From Candidatus Omnitrophota bacterium (GTDB lineage: Bacteria > Omnitrophota > Omnitrophia > Omnitrophales > Danuiimicrobiaceae), in assembly GCA_016206815.1 (NCBI GenBank), contig JACQQT010000079.1, forward strand, positions 1-8,505: a stretch of 8,505 bases of DNA, given 5' to 3'. Positions 6,585 through 8,505 of this stretch are shown in pieces; the first letter of the stretch is position 1; every line of letters begins with the position of its first letter. Both the position numbers and the translations under genes were made by a program. The notes beneath the pieces are model-generated. The model saw only the letters and a list, made by a program, of their open reading frames with translations. It was not told the DNA's origin and ran no database searches.

Positions 6585-7697
6585 TCAAGCGGGTTCGGGT
6601 TTGAATTGTTCCGCCATTTGAATCCGTTTTCCGATTGCCGGATGATCATAAAGCAGAAACTCGATCACAGGATGCGGATCCGGATCGGCCAGATTCAGGT
6701 CTCTCAGTTTTTGCATGGCAGAAATAAAGGCACTTTTTTCGCCCGTGTTCTCAAGCGCAAATTGATCCGCCCGGCGCTCCGCGCGGCGGGAAAACGCATT
6801 CGAAGCAGGACTGACGACCAAATTGAAAATGAAAAAAATAAGGGCGAGCAGCGCAAACGCCCGAACGTCGCCGGCCCCTTCATACCCAAGGGATTGCGAA
6901 AAACGGTTCAGGAACTGATAGGCCAGCCAAAAACCTATCAACGAAACCGCAATGCCGAAACCGAATTGTTTCCAAATATCGCGGTGCCGGTAGTGGCCGA
7001 GCTCATGGGCCAAAACCGTTTCAATCTCGTCGTGGCTGAATGAATCCAGCAACGTATCGCCTAAGATCACCCGCTTGGTCTTGCCGAAACCCGTGAAAGC
7101 AGCATTTGCTTTCTTTGTGGTTTTGCTCAGATTCAGCGAATAAACATTTTGAATTTTAATCCCAAAGCGGTGTGCCAAGGCTTCGATTTTTGTCTTCAGG
7201 ATTTCATCTCGAATGGGACTATACTTATAAAAAAGCGGAATAATGAATACCGGAAATAATTTCCCCAAAACTAAACCAAAGACCGCATACCCTGCCCAGG
7301 CCCATAACCACCAGGTTGATTCAAAATGCCAGATCAAAGCATAAAGCAACAAAACAAGCGGCGTTGCAATTCCGAAGGAAAGCAGCTGCTTTTTCGTCCA
7401 TTCCCAAAACCAGCCCCGCAGGGTCTGATTGGATAATTCATATTGATGTTCCAAAACAAACCCGGAATAAAATGAAATGGGGAAAGAAAAAATGAGTGAG
7501 TAAACCGAAAAAAAGAGAAAATAAAAGAAAACAATGCCGTAAGCGGCTGAGGTCAGATAAACCGATCCCTCGTAAAATAAAAAAGTAAACCGGAAAGCAA
7601 TGATACTGATCAGAATAACGAAACTGAGCACAAGGCTATAAAGCGCGAGCCAAGCTCGCTTTCGTTGATAGGCTTTATTTTGAGATGGATCAGGCAT
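6585..7697 (-). CDS. M48 family (Ste24/CAAX protease 1-like) membrane metallopeptidase
   Basis: This 370-residue integral membrane zinc protease belongs to the Ste24 branch of M48. In bacteria such enzymes are thought to degrade or process membrane and envelope proteins, because CAAX prenylation is absent. Hydrophobic helices lie at about 15-38, 49-73, 104-124, 129-155, 245-262 and 281-297. The cytoplasm-facing active site is HELGH (231-235), with Glu307 in AERRADQFALE as third zinc ligand. ANAAFTGFGKTKRVILGDTLL (197-217, typical substrate-groove block) and the C-terminal DHPAIGKRIQMAE are Ste24 hallmarks. The ATG at 7697 is chosen because GGAGGT precedes it by 3-4 nt. A GTG at 7718 overlapping the uvrD stop would add seven residues and has no such site. 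It lies in an operon with the downstream TPR-gluzincin gene, hinting at a shared role in envelope proteostasis. Confidence 0.93.
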   Translation of the reverse strand: MPDPSQNKAYQRKRAWLALYSLVLSFVILISIIAFRFTFLFYEGSVYLTSAAYGIVFFYFLFFSVYSLIFSFPISFYSGFVLEHQYELSNQTLRGWFWEWTKKQLLSFGIATPLVLLLYALIWHFESTWWLWAWAGYAVFGLVLGKLFPVFIIPLFYKYSPIRDEILKTKIEALAHRFGIKIQNVYSLNLSKTTKKANAAFTGFGKTKRVILGDTLLDSFSHDEIETVLAHELGHYRHRDIWKQFGFGIAVSLIGFWLAYQFLNRFSQSLGYEGAGDVRAFALLALIFFIFNLVVSPASNAFSRRAERRADQFALENTGEKSAFISAMQKLRDLNLADPDPHPVIEFLLYDHPAIGKRIQMAEQFKPEPA

Positions 7698-7700
7698 GGG

Positions 7701-7706
7701 ACCTCC
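7701..7706 (-). promoter_or_regulatory. Ribosome binding site of the M48 protease gene
   Basis: GGAGGT on the minus strand sits 3 nt before the ATG at 7697. It decides this start over the upstream in-frame GTG at 7718. Confidence 0.8.
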
Positions 7707-7714
7707 GGTTTTGA

Positions 7715-8505
7715 TCACGAATCGAAAAGAATTCGCCGTTTCTGTTGTTCTTCATCCGAATCCAGCGTCACCATCTCTTCCAACCGCTCTCCTTCTTCAT
7801 AGAGATGGCTCGGAATTTCGTTTAAAAAGCGGGAAGGCAGATTGTGCTGACGGGAACCGTAAAGCCTTCTGGAATCGGCAGACAGCAAAAAAAGTTTTTC
7901 TTTCGCGCGCGTCATCCCGACGTAACAAAGGCGGCGTTCCTCCTCCAAATCGCGCATATCGCTTCCGAACGAATTAACATGCGGAAAAATTTCCTCTTCC
8001 ATTCCCACCATCAATACGATGGGAAACTCAAGCCCCTTTGCACAGTGAAGCGTCATCAAGGTCAAGCTGTTGCTGCCGGCATCCCAGGTATCCACATCGG
8101 TGGTCAAACTGATGCTTTCGATGAAAGCTTCCAACAATCCTTCTTTTGAACCCCTCACTGGCTCCCACGTTTCCTCGAAATCTTGAACGGCTGAGAAAAA
8201 TTCCTGGATGTTGTCAATTCTGACTTTGGACTCGATGGTCCGTTCCTGCTCAAGTTCCTTTAAATATCCCGTTCGATTCAAAATATCTTCAAGCAGTTCA
8301 CTCACAAGAAATCTTGATTTTTCCGCCCGAAATGACTGGACCATTCGATTGAAATTCAAAAGCGCCTGCTTGGCTTTCGTTCCGATTCCTTCTGCTTCGG
8401 CCACTCTTTCCAACGCAGCCTCAAGCCCGATTGCTTTCACGCGCTGGTCATTTTCAAAAGCTTCCAGTGATTTCTTCCCGATTCCCCGATTGGGCACATT
8501 CACAA
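7715..8505 (-). CDS. uvrD: UvrD/PcrA-type ATP-dependent DNA helicase, C-terminal part (cut by window edge)
   Basis: The visible 263 residues are the C-terminal part of a superfamily 1A 3'-5' DNA helicase of repair and replication-restart type. The frame is open through the window edge, so the true start lies outside; the GTG near the edge is an internal valine codon. NVPNRGIGKKSLEAF opens the 2B region. ERTIESKVRIDNIQEFF matches the conserved segment before motif V. LMTLHCAKGLEFPIV is motif V and EEERRLCYVGMTRAKEKL is motif VI, with its arginine finger region. GSRQHNLPSRFLNEIP follows as in UvrD and PcrA. After that only about 31 mostly charged residues remain before the stop, so the usual C-terminal Tudor-like region that contacts RNA polymerase is absent. 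RecB- and AddA-type proteins are less likely from the motif VI and PSRFLxEIP context; Rep or a UvrD variant remains possible. The next gene starts 17 nt later. Confidence 0.93.
   Translation of the reverse strand, partial: VNVPNRGIGKKSLEAFENDQRVKAIGLEAALERVAEAEGIGTKAKQALLNFNRMVQSFRAEKSRFLVSELLEDILNRTGYLKELEQERTIESKVRIDNIQEFFSAVQDFEETWEPVRGSKEGLLEAFIESISLTTDVDTWDAGSNSLTLMTLHCAKGLEFPIVLMVGMEEEIFPHVNSFGSDMRDLEEERRLCYVGMTRAKEKLFLLSADSRRLYGSRQHNLPSRFLNEIPSHLYEEGERLEEMVTLDSDEEQQKRRILFDS

Noticed and set aside
6606..7043. A 145-codon plus-strand open frame opposite the M48 protease gene
   Set aside because: The minus-strand frame carries HELGH and Ste24 signatures across the same bases. The plus frame is a basic, low-information shadow.

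Overview
The window is a compact bacterial chromosome segment in which every supported gene lies on the minus strand, so it reads biologically from position 8505 down to 1. It carries ten protein genes, two of them cut by the window edges, one convincing sigma-70-type promoter and one convincing intrinsic terminator. I see no tRNA, rRNA, CRISPR array, prophage or insertion sequence. No gene-free stretch exceeds about 140 bases. The exported TPR/gluzincin protein and the gene order fit an uncultured bacterium with a Gram-negative-like envelope. Omnitrophota or a deltaproteobacterial lineage is a low-confidence guess, because no rRNA is present to decide it.

Region 1 (8505 to 5176) is an apparent three-gene operon. 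It holds the C-terminal part of a UvrD/PcrA-type DNA helicase, a Ste24-like M48 membrane metallopeptidase, and an exported TPR protein with a peptidase-MA-type HExxH domain. Spacings are 17 nt and about 2 nt. The two metallopeptidase-like genes probably act in membrane and envelope protein quality control.

Region 2 (5175 to 5041) is the only real intergenic space. It holds a near-consensus promoter driving the ribosomal protein genes. Upstream of that lies a short stretch that resembles the REP-type elements mobilised by Y1/RAYT transposases.

Region 3 (5040 to 4393) is rplU-rpmA (L21, L27), closed by a strong rho-independent terminator. Region 4 (4374 to 1) begins only 18 nt past that terminator: obg, proB, proA, nadD and the start of a CNNM/HlyC-CorC-type membrane protein, all overlapping or nearly abutting. 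It combines a ribosome-associated GTPase, the first two steps of proline synthesis and the adenylyl transfer step of NAD synthesis. It has no promoter I can identify, so terminator read-through is the simplest supply of transcript.

Most of the window is ordinary housekeeping sequence. The most unusual point is the Obg protein: its G3 (switch II) motif reads ELPA where the family has DxPG, while the other G motifs are largely kept. Secondary points are the terminator placed ahead of obg, a UvrD that ends without the usual C-terminal Tudor-like extension, the tandem of two unrelated zinc-protease-type genes, and the REP-like intergenic stretch.
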